64,000 nt of DNA, from the NCBI RefSeq assembly GCF_018603885.1, contig NZ_JAHGAW010000005.1:62001-126000 (forward strand). Direction: 5' to 3'. Origin of the DNA: Sphingobium nicotianae. Its GTDB lineage: Bacteria > Pseudomonadota > Alphaproteobacteria > Sphingomonadales > Sphingomonadaceae. The notes below the pieces were generated by a model. The model was not told the origin of the DNA. It did no database searches and was given only the letters and a program-made list of their open reading frames with translations. Below, in pieces: positions 8,128-15,972 of this stretch. Each line of letters begins with the position of its first letter. Within the stretch, counting starts at the first letter, position 1. Made by a program: the position numbers and the translations under genes.

Positions 8128-9807
8128 ATGTGGCGTGAAACGGAGCGTGGCGAAGGCAAGGCGAACGACTGGATCGTCGAGAGAGTCACCGCCTCGCAGC
8201 CAGAGCCCTGCGACTGGACGATCCTGATCCCCTTCTTCAATGAAAGTGCTTTCCTGCCGGCGACACTGCGCAGCGTCGCGGCGCTGGATCGGCCCTCGCG
8301 CCTCGTCCTCGTCGACAATGGTTCGACTGATGACAGCGCCGGTCTCGCGGAGCGCGAATGCGCGGCGCTCGGTCTCGCCTACACGCTGATCGTCGAACCT
8401 CGCGCCGGTAAGGTTCATGCGCTGCGTGCCGGTCTGGCGCAGGTTCGGACCCGTTATGTCGCGACCTTCGACGCTGATACGATCTACCCTGCCGACTATC
8501 TCTCGCAGGCCGCAAAGCTGCTTGCGCGGCCGGGTGTGGTCGCGGCGGGCGCATATTATACGCTGCAGCCGGAACGCCGGCGGCGCGATTTGTTGACTGG
8601 CGTTCATATCTGCCTGGCCGGGCGATTGCTCTCGCATCAATGCCATGCCGGTGGGGCGGGGCAGGCCTTTCATACCGATATCTTGCGCCGCGCTGGCGGA
8701 TTCGATGCCAATCGCTGGAATCTCGTGCTGGAAGATCATGAGATCATGCATCGCGTCGCCAGATTCGGCGCGGTCGCCTATGGGATGAATTTCTGGTGTC
8801 ATCCCTCGCCGCGCGAGCGCGACCGGGAGTCGATCCGCTGGAACCTCGTGGAGCGGCTGGCCTATCATTTCACTCCCGCAGGAGGTCAGGACATGTTTTT
8901 CTACGATTTCCTTGGCCCCCGGTTGCGTGCGCGCAAGCTGTCGAGCCAGCGCATCCGCGAACGCGCATTCCACGAGGACCGCGCGCCGGAAGGGCCGTCG
9001 CGTCTGGTCGTCTGCGCCGATGACTTCGGCCTGACGCGTGAGATCAGCCAGTCGATCATTGGTCTGGCCAAGCGCGGCAAGGTCAATGCGATTAGCTGCA
9101 TGTCGGTCTGCTCTGGCTGGGAACGCGATGCCGAGCTGCTCAGGTCGCTTCCCGACAGCGTGCAGATCGGCCTGCACGTCACCCTGACCGAGGAAGTTCC
9201 GCTGACGGCTATGCCGGTGCTCGCTTGGGATGGCGCGATGCCCGGATGCAACGAGCTTGGCCGGCGCGCCCTGGTGCGGCGCTTGCCGTTGGGCGAGTTG
9301 CGCACTGAAATCGCGGCGCAGTTCGATCGGTTCGTGGATGTCATCGGGCGTCCGCCCGATTTCGTCGATGGTCACCAGCATGTCCACGTATTGCGGGGCA
9401 TTCGCGAGATCATCCTCGCCGAGACGGCGCGCCGCGCACCGCGCGCCTGGATTCGCAATTGCGTCGACCGTCCGGCCGCGATGTTCGCGCGCCATTTCCC
9501 GCTCAAGGCACTGGCCAATGCCGTGCAATCGCGTGGCGTCCGGCGCGCGGCCGCGGATCTTGGACTTGCCTGCAATGATGGCTTTGCCGGCCTTTATGAC
9601 TTTGCCGGCGATTATGAGGCCTTGTTCCCCAAATTTCTCGACAAGCCAGGCAATTTCCACCTCATCATCTGCCATCCCGGGGAAGGCGAACGCCCGGACG
9701 ACGCGATTGCCCGCGCGCGCCAACGGGAGGCCGCAGCGTTGCGCCACATGCCAATCCATGAGATGGCAGCGGCGCGGGGCCTGCATTTCGAGGCAGCCCG
9801 CCACTGA
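8128..9807 (+). CDS. Fusion: family-2 glycosyltransferase + ChbG/HpnK (YdjC) deacetylase
   Basis: One 559-residue reading frame with two enzymes. Residues about 28-285 are a GT-A fold family-2 glycosyltransferase: ILIPFFNES, LVDNGSTDDS, metal-binding FDADT (114-118) and the acceptor-side LEDHE (201-205). Residues about 291-559 are a YdjC/ChbG/HpnK carbohydrate deacetylase: CADDFG (296-301), GLHVTLT (348-354), DGHQHVH (414-420) and a late ICHPGE, which supply the metal ligands. Such an enzyme pair could attach an N-acetyl sugar and deacetylate it, as HpnK does in hopanoid ribosylation-linked steps or PIG-L-like enzymes do in lipid modification. Both halves look intact. Substrate unknown; the fusion is discussed in the findings. 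Confidence 0.88.
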   Translation: MWRETERGEGKANDWIVERVTASQPEPCDWTILIPFFNESAFLPATLRSVAALDRPSRLVLVDNGSTDDSAGLAERECAALGLAYTLIVEPRAGKVHALRAGLAQVRTRYVATFDADTIYPADYLSQAAKLLARPGVVAAGAYYTLQPERRRRDLLTGVHICLAGRLLSHQCHAGGAGQAFHTDILRRAGGFDANRWNLVLEDHEIMHRVARFGAVAYGMNFWCHPSPRERDRESIRWNLVERLAYHFTPAGGQDMFFYDFLGPRLRARKLSSQRIRERAFHEDRAPEGPSRLVVCADDFGLTREISQSIIGLAKRGKVNAISCMSVCSGWERDAELLRSLPDSVQIGLHVTLTEEVPLTAMPVLAWDGAMPGCNELGRRALVRRLPLGELRTEIAAQFDRFVDVIGRPPDFVDGHQHVHVLRGIREIILAETARRAPRAWIRNCVDRPAAMFARHFPLKALANAVQSRGVRRAAADLGLACNDGFAGLYDFAGDYEALFPKFLDKPGNFHLIICHPGEGERPDDAIARARQREAAALRHMPIHEMAAARGLHFEAARH

Positions 9808-9828
9808 TCCAGAAGACCTTTGACGGGC

Positions 9829-10317
9829 ATGAGTGGACTGAAAGCGCTTTTCCTGCAGCAGCGGCCGATGCTGACGCGCTTGATGACGGCGCGTCTCGGC
9901 AATCCGGCGGATGCCGAGGATGTTCTGCAGGAGCTCTGGCTGAAGCTGGAGAGTCTGCCCGAGCAGACGCTGACGAGTCCTCAGGCCTATCTGTTCCGCG
10001 CCGCCGCCAATCTTGCGTCCGATCGGCGCCTGTCGCTGGCACGTGCTGAGGCGCGCGATGGATTGTGGTTCGATGCGCAGCCCGAGGCGTCGGAATATCC
10101 TGATGCCGAGCATGTACTGCTCGCGCGCGAGCGCCTTGCCCAGGTTGAGGCAGCGATGGCGGCGATGCCCGAGCGGATGAGCACCGCGCTGCGGATGTTC
10201 CGGATCGAGAAGCGCTCACAGAAGGAAATTGCAGGGCTATTGGGCATCACTGTAAGTGGTGTCGAGAAGTTGCTGAAACGCGCTTATCGCCAGCTTCTGG
10301 ATATTGAGGGGGCGTGA
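9829..10317 (+). CDS. ECF-type RNA polymerase sigma factor (FecI-like)
   Basis: A 162-residue two-domain sigma factor: sigma-2 region with ALFLQQRPMLTRLMTARLGNPADAEDVLQELWLKL (region 2.1-2.4, about 3-40) and sigma-4 region with MSTALRMFRIEKRSQKEIAGLLGITVSGVEKLLKRAYRQLL (about 118-158). ECF factors of this group transcribe outer-membrane receptor genes when a FecR protein transmits an outer-membrane signal. The ATG at 9829 is chosen; a TTG three codons earlier is in frame. The FecR gene begins 51 bases downstream and a FecA-like receptor with an STN domain follows, the standard fecI-fecR-fecA order. Confidence 0.92.
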   Translation: MSGLKALFLQQRPMLTRLMTARLGNPADAEDVLQELWLKLESLPEQTLTSPQAYLFRAAANLASDRRLSLARAEARDGLWFDAQPEASEYPDAEHVLLARERLAQVEAAMAAMPERMSTALRMFRIEKRSQKEIAGLLGITVSGVEKLLKRAYRQLLDIEGA

Positions 10318-10368
10318 AGTGCGGATTTGTTCGATTGGCGATGTCTATAGGACAAGGAGGCACTTCTT

Positions 10369-11319
10369 GTGACCCGCACCGCTGAACAAATGGTCGATGA
10401 GGCTATCGCTTGGCACTTGCGTCAGGACGAGATGGACGAAGCCGACTGGATCGACTTCGTCGAGTGGTTGGAAGACGATCCGCGCCATGCCGAAACCTAC
10501 GACCGGGTCGCGCTGGCCGATGGCGCCATCGCGGCAGCACCGGTCAGGACCGGAGCGTTGCGGGAGCCGGCCAATGATCGCGGCTCTTCGCGCTGGCAAT
10601 TGACTGCCTGGCTCACGGCTGCGGCCGCCTGCGCCGCAGCCGTGAGCGCGGTCCTGATCATGCGCCCGACGCCCTCCTCAACCTACGCGCTGGAGACCCG
10701 AGCAGGCGAGACGAAGCAACTCGCGCTCGCCGACGGCAGCCGCATCGAGATCGCCGGGGGCAGCCGTCTGCTGCTCGACCGGGCCCAGCCGCGCCAGGTG
10801 ACGCTGGAGCGCGGCGAAGCGCTGTTCCATGTACGGCATGACGCGAGCGATCCCTTCGTCGTGCACTCGGGGACGCTGGCCGTGGAGGATGTCGGCACCG
10901 TGTTCAACGTCAAGCGCGATGGCAAGGCGTTCGAGGTCGCGGTGGCCGAAGGGTCGGTCATGTTCCAGCCGCGCAGCGAGCAGGTCACGCTGGGCGCGGG
11001 CGCGATACTCTCGGTCGACGAAACGCGGCAGCAGGTGCGTCGCGGCAAGATCGACGCCGCTCTGGTGGGCGGCTGGCGCACTGGTCGCCTGTCTTTCAGC
11101 GACACACCGGTTCCCGAGGTTCTGAGCACGATCAAGCGTCTTTATGGGACGGATCTGGTCGCCGAAGATGGCTTGTCGTCGCGCACGGTTACCGGCATGA
11201 TCACTCTTTCAGGAGAGGCGCGGCGCGATGTTCCGCACATCGCGTCTCTGGTCGGGGCAAGCTGGCGAGTAGATGGGGCGCGTTGGATTCTCTCGCCGAT
11301 GGGTAGCGGTCAGCCTTAA
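10369..11319 (+). CDS. FecR-family anti-sigma / signal-transducing protein
   Basis: A 316-residue inner-membrane regulator. Residues 5-50 form the cytoplasmic DUF4880 domain (AIAWHLRQDEMDEADWIDFVEWLEDDPRHAETYDRV) that contacts the sigma factor; one membrane helix spans about 77-98; the periplasmic part holds the FecR domain (TRAGETKQLALADGSRIEIAGGSRL to about 205) and a secretin/STN-like tail that would touch the receptor. The start is GTG at 10369, decided by the strong ribosome site AAGGAGG at 10354-10360. The 3' end overlaps the start of the receptor gene by 47 bases. Confidence 0.92.
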   Translation: MTRTAEQMVDEAIAWHLRQDEMDEADWIDFVEWLEDDPRHAETYDRVALADGAIAAAPVRTGALREPANDRGSSRWQLTAWLTAAAACAAAVSAVLIMRPTPSSTYALETRAGETKQLALADGSRIEIAGGSRLLLDRAQPRQVTLERGEALFHVRHDASDPFVVHSGTLAVEDVGTVFNVKRDGKAFEVAVAEGSVMFQPRSEQVTLGAGAILSVDETRQQVRRGKIDAALVGGWRTGRLSFSDTPVPEVLSTIKRLYGTDLVAEDGLSSRTVTGMITLSGEARRDVPHIASLVGASWRVDGARWILSPMGSGQP

Positions 11320-13645
11320 GCTCATCTGCCTGATGCCGCTCTGTGGTGGCGTCGCCCATGCCAAATGCAGTAATATCGACATCACCGCCGGTCCACTGGA
11401 TCGGGCGCTGCTCAGTCTCGCAAGCCAGACCGGCGCCGACATCGTCAGCACCGAGGTCGCGCTGCGTAGTGTGCAAGTCATGCCGCTGCGGGGCTGCCTG
11501 ACCACGGCGCGTGCGCTCGACCGGCTGATGCGTGGCACCGGATACCGCGCGGTGTCGGCCGGCGGTGGAAGCTACCGCATCGTTCGTGCACGGATCGTGC
11601 GCGAACGGGCGCCCGTGCTGTCGCCGCTGAACGCATCGCAGGAAGTGCAGCACATCATCGTCACCGGCACCAAGCATCAGGTGCCGCTCCTGCGCTTTCC
11701 CGGCAGCGTCCAGATCATCGACGTGAACACGCCACAGTCGCGCGGCATTCACAATCCCTCGCTTAACGATGTCGCGCGTATGACGCCCGTGATGCAGAAG
11801 ACGGAGCTTGGCGTCGGCCGCAACAAGCTCTTCATTCGCGGAATCTCGGACAGCAGCTTCAACGGGCCGACCCAGTCGACCGCGACCGTCTATTATGGCG
11901 ACGTCCAGCTCAATTATTCGGGGCCGCAGCCCGCGCTCAATCTCTACGACATGGAGCGGGTGGAAATTCTCGAAGGCCCGCAGGAGACACTCTACGGCGC
12001 CGGTGCGATCAGCGGGATCATTCGCATGACGCCCCGCTCGGTCGATCTGTTGAGTGAAGCCGCGTCCGCCGCTGCCGGCGTGACGCTGACCCAGGGCGGC
12101 GGAACGGGTTTCGACACCAGTGCGATGGTCAACCTGCCGATGGTACGCGACAAGATCGGCCTGCGGCTGGTCGGTTATCGCCTGCGTGACGGCGGCTATA
12201 TTGACGACCCGCTGCGCATGGTCAGCAACGTCAACCGAACCGACACGGTCGGCGGGCGCGCGACCCTGCGTATCGAGCCGGGGGACGGCTGGACAATCGT
12301 CACCGGCCTGGTCGGTCAGCGCATCGACGCGGACGACGCCAATTATGCCGAAACGATGACCGGCCCACTCCGCCGCCGCTCGGCGATCGCCCAGCCTTAT
12401 GCGAGCGGCATCTGGCTGGCGCGCGCGGTTGCGAGCAAGAGCTGGGACTCCGGTCTGCGGCTTCTCTCCGCGACCGGCCTGGTCAAGACGACCGCCAACG
12501 ACATGTTTGACGCCAGCCGGCTCTTCCCGCTTTCGTTCACGCCGACCATCTATCGCGTCGACAATGACGGCCTGCTGCTCAGTCACGAGACGCGGTTGTC
12601 ACGCAGCACCCCCAACGGTGTCTCGTGGGTCGGCGGCATTGCCTTGCTCTATGATCGCAGCGCCCAGAGCCGTGTCTTTGGCTGGGCGTCGGTTCCGGTC
12701 GAGATCATCGGCGTCACCAACATCACGCAGAGCGCATCGTTGTTCGGCGAAGCGACCCTGCCGATCCTGCCGCAACTTTCAGTGATGATCGGCGCGCGCG
12801 CCAGCATCGCGCAGACCCAGGGCGAGCCGTCGATCACGCCGCGCGAGCAGCCCACCGAACGCGGGCTGCTGCTCAAGCGCGTCGAGCCGGCGGTCGCCGT
12901 CTCCTGGCTGTTCGCCCCGGACGTCGCGGCCTTTGCGCGCTTCCAGTCGGGCTATCGCACCGGTGGCATCGCGGTGGCGCGCGGCATCGGCCGCGTCGCG
13001 AATTTCCGCTCGGATTCGATCCGGGTGGCGGAACTCGGCGTGCGCAAGCAGCGCCGCGGCGCGCATGGGCTGGCCTTCTCGAGCGCGGTTTCCTTCTCGC
13101 GCTGGAGCGACATCCAGGCCGATCTCTTCAGTCGGCGTAGCCAGCCTTACACGGACAATATCGGCGATGCGGACATTGTGGCGCTGGAGGGATCGGGCGA
13201 CTGGATCCCGGTCGATGATCTGCAACTGAGCTTCGCCTTGCTCTGGACCAAGGATCGCACGACGGGTGCGCTCGCCGGCACATCGCCGACGCACAACCGA
13301 CACATGCCCGATACGCCGTCTTTCTCCGGCAACTTCGGGATCGAGTACCGCATCGAAGCGTCCGGCGGCCATCGCGTCGAGATCGGCGCGAACGCTCGCT
13401 ATGTCGGCCGATCGGTGCTGGGGGCGGGGGACTTTCTCGATCTCAGCCAGGGCAATTATCTCGTCACAGGTCTCTCGGGCAGCTGGCAGTGGCGCAATCT
13501 GGAGGCGAGCCTCCTGGTCGACAATCTCACTAACCAGGCCGACAGCCAGTTCGCCATGGGCAATCCGCTGACCTTCGGGTCCCGCGAGCAGACCGTCCCG
13601 GTCCGGCCACGCAGCATCCGCCTGGGGCTGGCGGTGAACTGGTAG
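11273..13645 (+). CDS. TonB-dependent receptor with STN signalling domain (FecA-like)
   Basis: A 790-residue outer-membrane transporter. Signal peptide at about 1-30 (ends GVAHAK), STN domain about 35-105 ([17 protein letters not shown]...[14 protein letters not shown]) that talks to FecR, plug domain from about 122 ([15 protein letters not shown]) with [23 protein letters not shown], and a beta-barrel ending in LAVNW, with the expected terminal aromatic. The ligand is unknown: no siderophore or citrate genes are nearby. The STN domain plus the adjacent sigma/FecR genes predict that substrate binding outside the cell switches on transcription of this operon. Confidence 0.92.
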   Translation: MGRVGFSRRWVAVSLKLICLMPLCGGVAHAKCSNIDITAGPLDRALLSLASQTGADIVSTEVALRSVQVMPLRGCLTTARALDRLMRGTGYRAVSAGGGSYRIVRARIVRERAPVLSPLNASQEVQHIIVTGTKHQVPLLRFPGSVQIIDVNTPQSRGIHNPSLNDVARMTPVMQKTELGVGRNKLFIRGISDSSFNGPTQSTATVYYGDVQLNYSGPQPALNLYDMERVEILEGPQETLYGAGAISGIIRMTPRSVDLLSEAASAAAGVTLTQGGGTGFDTSAMVNLPMVRDKIGLRLVGYRLRDGGYIDDPLRMVSNVNRTDTVGGRATLRIEPGDGWTIVTGLVGQRIDADDANYAETMTGPLRRRSAIAQPYASGIWLARAVASKSWDSGLRLLSATGLVKTTANDMFDASRLFPLSFTPTIYRVDNDGLLLSHETRLSRSTPNGVSWVGGIALLYDRSAQSRVFGWASVPVEIIGVTNITQSASLFGEATLPILPQLSVMIGARASIAQTQGEPSITPREQPTERGLLLKRVEPAVAVSWLFAPDVAAFARFQSGYRTGGIAVARGIGRVANFRSDSIRVAELGVRKQRRGAHGLAFSSAVSFSRWSDIQADLFSRRSQPYTDNIGDADIVALEGSGDWIPVDDLQLSFALLWTKDRTTGALAGTSPTHNRHMPDTPSFSGNFGIEYRIEASGGHRVEIGANARYVGRSVLGAGDFLDLSQGNYLVTGLSGSWQWRNLEASLLVDNLTNQADSQFAMGNPLTFGSREQTVPVRPRSIRLGLAVNW

Positions 13646-13651
13646 GGAAAA

Positions 13652-13728
13652 TGGCGCACCCAAGAGGATTCGAACCTCTGGCCTTTGCCTTCGGAGGGCA
13701 ACGCTCTATCCAGCTGAGCTATGGGTGC
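13652..13728 (-). tRNA. tRNA-Arg (anticodon CCG)
   Basis: On the minus strand: acceptor stem GCACCCA/TGGGTGC, D-arm GCTC...GAGC, anticodon stem TTGCC/GGCAA with loop CTCCGAA giving anticodon CCG (reads CGG), T-arm AGAGG-TTCGAAT-CCTCT, discriminator G and an encoded CCA. 77 nt including CCA. The 3' end lies only 6 bases after the stop of the convergent receptor gene. Confidence 0.96.
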
Positions 13729-13797
13729 GTGAGGAGGCCCGCTACCAGCTTTGGCGCGGCGGGCCAAGAGCAAAGCGCGGCTTGGCGTGATGCCCGA

Positions 13798-14343
13798 TCA
13801 AGGGAGCGCCTTTGCGATGGCGATGGCCTGCGCCTTGCCGTCGGATCCTGTGAGATTGTAGAAGCTGATCGAGGCATAGCGATGGTGGTCGAGGAAGACC
13901 TGCAGCGTCTTCATGCCTTCGCTCCACAGCGCGGCTTTGCCGAGGCCGGGCACGTCCTTGGCGGGGGACTGGTTGCCGCCCATGGTGCGGGCAGAGGCGA
14001 TGGCGGCGTCGATGCTGTCCGCTGCGGCGGACTGGCGGGTGAGCAGGCTGAAGCTCGCGCCCTTGTCGAGCGTATAGGTACAGGTCGAGAATTCCGCCGC
14101 GCCGTCGCTGCCCTTGACGATCGAATCGAGCTTGCTGCCAGTGACCTTGGTCCCCACAGCCGCCGACGCCTTGTCGTTGCCGAGCGTCGCGCAAGCGTCC
14201 AGCGCATTCCAGCCGCCGGGACCGCCAGCGCCAGCGGACGCGCCATTCGCTTCATTGGCGGTTCCGCTGCCGCCGCATGCGCTCAGGGTTAGGGCGCCTG
14301 CCGCGAGAAGGGCGCACAGAAAACGGGTGTAGCCAGCGAACAT
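13798..14343 (-). CDS. Small predicted lipoprotein of unknown function
   Basis: A 181-residue protein with a lipoprotein signal: charged start MFAGYTR, hydrophobic core [12 protein letters not shown] and lipobox LSAC (Cys about 23), followed by a Gly/Ser/Ala-rich linker. The mature part has two further cysteines (DACATL and FSTCTY) that could pair. No family recognised with certainty; the layout resembles small secreted DUF3558-like proteins. The ATG at 14343 is the first in-frame start that gives the lipobox; the frame is open much further upstream but that is GC-rich antisense to other genes. Likely anchored in the outer or inner membrane facing the periplasm. Confidence 0.78.
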   Translation of the reverse strand: MFAGYTRFLCALLAAGALTLSACGGSGTANEANGASAGAGGPGGWNALDACATLGNDKASAAVGTKVTGSKLDSIVKGSDGAAEFSTCTYTLDKGASFSLLTRQSAAADSIDAAIASARTMGGNQSPAKDVPGLGKAALWSEGMKTLQVFLDHHRYASISFYNLTGSDGKAQAIAIAKALP

Positions 14344-14402
14344 GGTTAGTCTCCAGGGTTTAACGGCCCCTGCGACGCGGCCCCCTCCGAGCGCAAGCCC
14401 AA

Positions 14403-14876
14403 TCAGCGTGCAAGCGCCTCCAGCGCGGCGAACAGTGCCTTCTGATCGCCGGTCAGGCGTTTGGCGAACTTGCGATCGCTGGCGAGGACGCGGCTGAGCA
14501 TCTCGTCGCGCAGGGCGGTGCCGTCCGGCGTGAGCGTCAGGCTGAGCGAGCGGCCGTCGATCGGCGCGTCGGCGACCAGGTCGCGCGCCTTCATGCGGCT
14601 GATCAGCGGGGTGAGGTTGGCGCGCTTGATTTCCAATGTGCGACCGACATCGCTCTGTCGGCAGCCGGGATTTGCGCCGACCAGGATCAGCAAGGATGCC
14701 TCCCCGACGCTGAGGCGGAACGGCCGCAGCGCGTCCACGAGATCGGCGATCATCGCCATCGAGGCGCGGCGGACCCGATAACCCAGCAGCGTATCCAGCG
14801 GACTGGCCAGCCCGCTCGCGGTCTTGCCGGTGGATGGTGCCGTTTCGTCCGGCTGCTCGTGCGATTTCTTCGTCAT
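14403..14876 (-). CDS. ferC: MarR-family repressor of ferulate catabolism (FerC-like)
   Basis: A 157-residue MarR-type winged-helix regulator: dimerisation helices at both ends, recognition helix around GCRQSDVGRTLEIKRANLTPLISRM and the beta-wing DAPIDGRSLSLTLTPDG. In Sphingobium SYK-6 a MarR-type protein, FerC, is encoded divergently next to ferBA and represses it until feruloyl-CoA-type esters accumulate. Here the same gene order holds (divergent from ferB, 76 bases between starts) and a perfect 17-base palindrome sits in that gap. The ATG at 14876 (MTKKSHEQ) is chosen over an upstream start that would run through the operator. Effector is inferred from the SYK-6 parallel. Confidence 0.82.
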   Translation of the reverse strand: MTKKSHEQPDETAPSTGKTASGLASPLDTLLGYRVRRASMAMIADLVDALRPFRLSVGEASLLILVGANPGCRQSDVGRTLEIKRANLTPLISRMKARDLVADAPIDGRSLSLTLTPDGTALRDEMLSRVLASDRKFAKRLTGDQKALFAALEALAR

Positions 14877-14912
14877 GTTGCGCGTCCGTCCCTTGCCCCG
14901 TTGCGGACCAAC

Positions 14913-14929
14913 TGCTATGCAGCATAGCA
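14913..14929. promoter_or_regulatory. Palindromic operator between ferC and ferB
   Basis: Perfect inverted repeat TGCTATG-CAG-CATAGCA. It lies 37 bases upstream of the ferC start and 24 bases upstream of the ferB start, where a bound MarR dimer would block both. A near-identical core (GCTATGCAG-C/G-ATAGC, 14 of 15 matching) occurs at 59444-59458 in front of a TonB receptor. Confidence 0.8.
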
Positions 14930-14952
14930 TAATTCATCGCGAAGGAACAGTC

Positions 14953-15795
14953 ATGTCGACCGAAGAACGGGAAGAAGATACCGTCCGCTACGAGATCGAA
15001 AACAACATCGCCTGGGTCTATTATAATCGCCCGGCCAAGCGGAATGCGCAGAGCCCCAAGCTCAACCGCCAGATGCTCAAGGTGATCACCGAGCTGGAAT
15101 TTCGCGATGATGTCGGTGTGCTGGTCCTGGGCGGCGAGGGGCCGGCCTGGTGCGCGGGCATGGACCTCAAGGAATATTTCCGCGAGACCGAAGCGGAGGG
15201 CCTGCACGGCGTGCGCAAGGCGCAGCGCGAGGCCTATGCCTGGTGGGAGCGGCTGCGCTGGTATCAGAAGCCGACGATCGCGATGGTCCACGGCTGGTGC
15301 TTCGGCGGCGCCTATGGCCCGCTGTTCGCCTGCGATCTCGCCTTCGCGGCGGACGAGGCGCAGTTCGGCCTGTCGGAAGTGAACTGGGGCATCCTGCCCG
15401 GCGGCGGCGCGACCAAGGTCGCCGTCGACCTCATGCCGATGCGCGTCGCCATGTATCATGCGATGATGGGCGAGAATCTCTCCGGCCAGGATGCCGCGCG
15501 CTACAATCTCGTCAACGAATCGATGCCGGCCGATCAGCTCAAGGCGCGCGTGACAGCCGTCGCTTCCAAGCTGGTCGAGAAGAATTGGGCGACCGTGAAA
15601 TACACCAAGGATGCCGTCCGTCGGGTCAAGGAAATGACCTACGACAATGCCGAGGATTATCTGATCCGCCTGCAGGAAGGCCTCAACTGGTTCGACAAGT
15701 CGGACGGCCGCCATGTCGCCATGAAGCAGTTCCTGGATGACAAGACGTTCAAGCCGGGGCTGGGCCATTACGACAAGAACAAGACGGAGGTTTGA
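14953..15795 (+). CDS. ferB: Feruloyl-CoA hydratase/lyase
   Basis: A 280-residue crotonase-fold enzyme that hydrates feruloyl-CoA (and p-coumaroyl/caffeoyl-CoA) and cleaves it to vanillin plus acetyl-CoA. The crotonase oxyanion-hole segments are present (WCAGMDLKEYF, about 67-76, and HGWCFGGAYGPLFACDLAFAADEAQFGLSEVNWGILPGG, about 113-151); Glu142 in SEVNWG matches the catalytic Glu of the hydroxycinnamoyl-CoA hydratase-lyase subgroup. The ATG at 14953 has the ribosome site GAAGGAAC. It heads the ferB-ferA operon; about 177 bases including a palindromic repeat separate it from ferA. The VYYNRP and AWWERLRWYQKPT signatures are those of HCHL rather than ordinary enoyl-CoA hydratases. Confidence 0.93.
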   Translation: MSTEEREEDTVRYEIENNIAWVYYNRPAKRNAQSPKLNRQMLKVITELEFRDDVGVLVLGGEGPAWCAGMDLKEYFRETEAEGLHGVRKAQREAYAWWERLRWYQKPTIAMVHGWCFGGAYGPLFACDLAFAADEAQFGLSEVNWGILPGGGATKVAVDLMPMRVAMYHAMMGENLSGQDAARYNLVNESMPADQLKARVTAVASKLVEKNWATVKYTKDAVRRVKEMTYDNAEDYLIRLQEGLNWFDKSDGRHVAMKQFLDDKTFKPGLGHYDKNKTEV

Positions 15796-15842
15796 TTTGA
15801 GGGGAGGGACGTCGGATCGATGTTCCTCCCTTTCCATTACCA

Positions 15843-15923
15843 TTCGCCCTGAGCTTGTCGAAGGCTGTTCTTTTCTTTGGGAATCTCCAGAAGAAGGACG
15901 GCCTTCGACAAGCTCAGGGCGAA
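15843..15923. repeat. REP-like inverted repeat in the ferB-ferA gap
   Basis: Two perfect 23-base arms, 15843-15865 and 15901-15923, around a 35-base loop. The arm sequence (TTCGCCCTGAGCTTGTCGAA core) is a repetitive palindrome often found between genes in sphingomonads. Here it lies inside an operon and could modulate ferA message levels or stability. Confidence 0.85.
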
Positions 15924-15972
15924 CGGGTGTGTTAGGTTGCATCTGAGTTTGCGAACTGGAGAGATTGAAGTC

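Noticed and set aside
8026..10113. A 695-codon frame antisense to the glycosyltransferase fusion
   Set aside because: Same antisense composition; it spans two convincing plus-strand genes and has no ribosome site.
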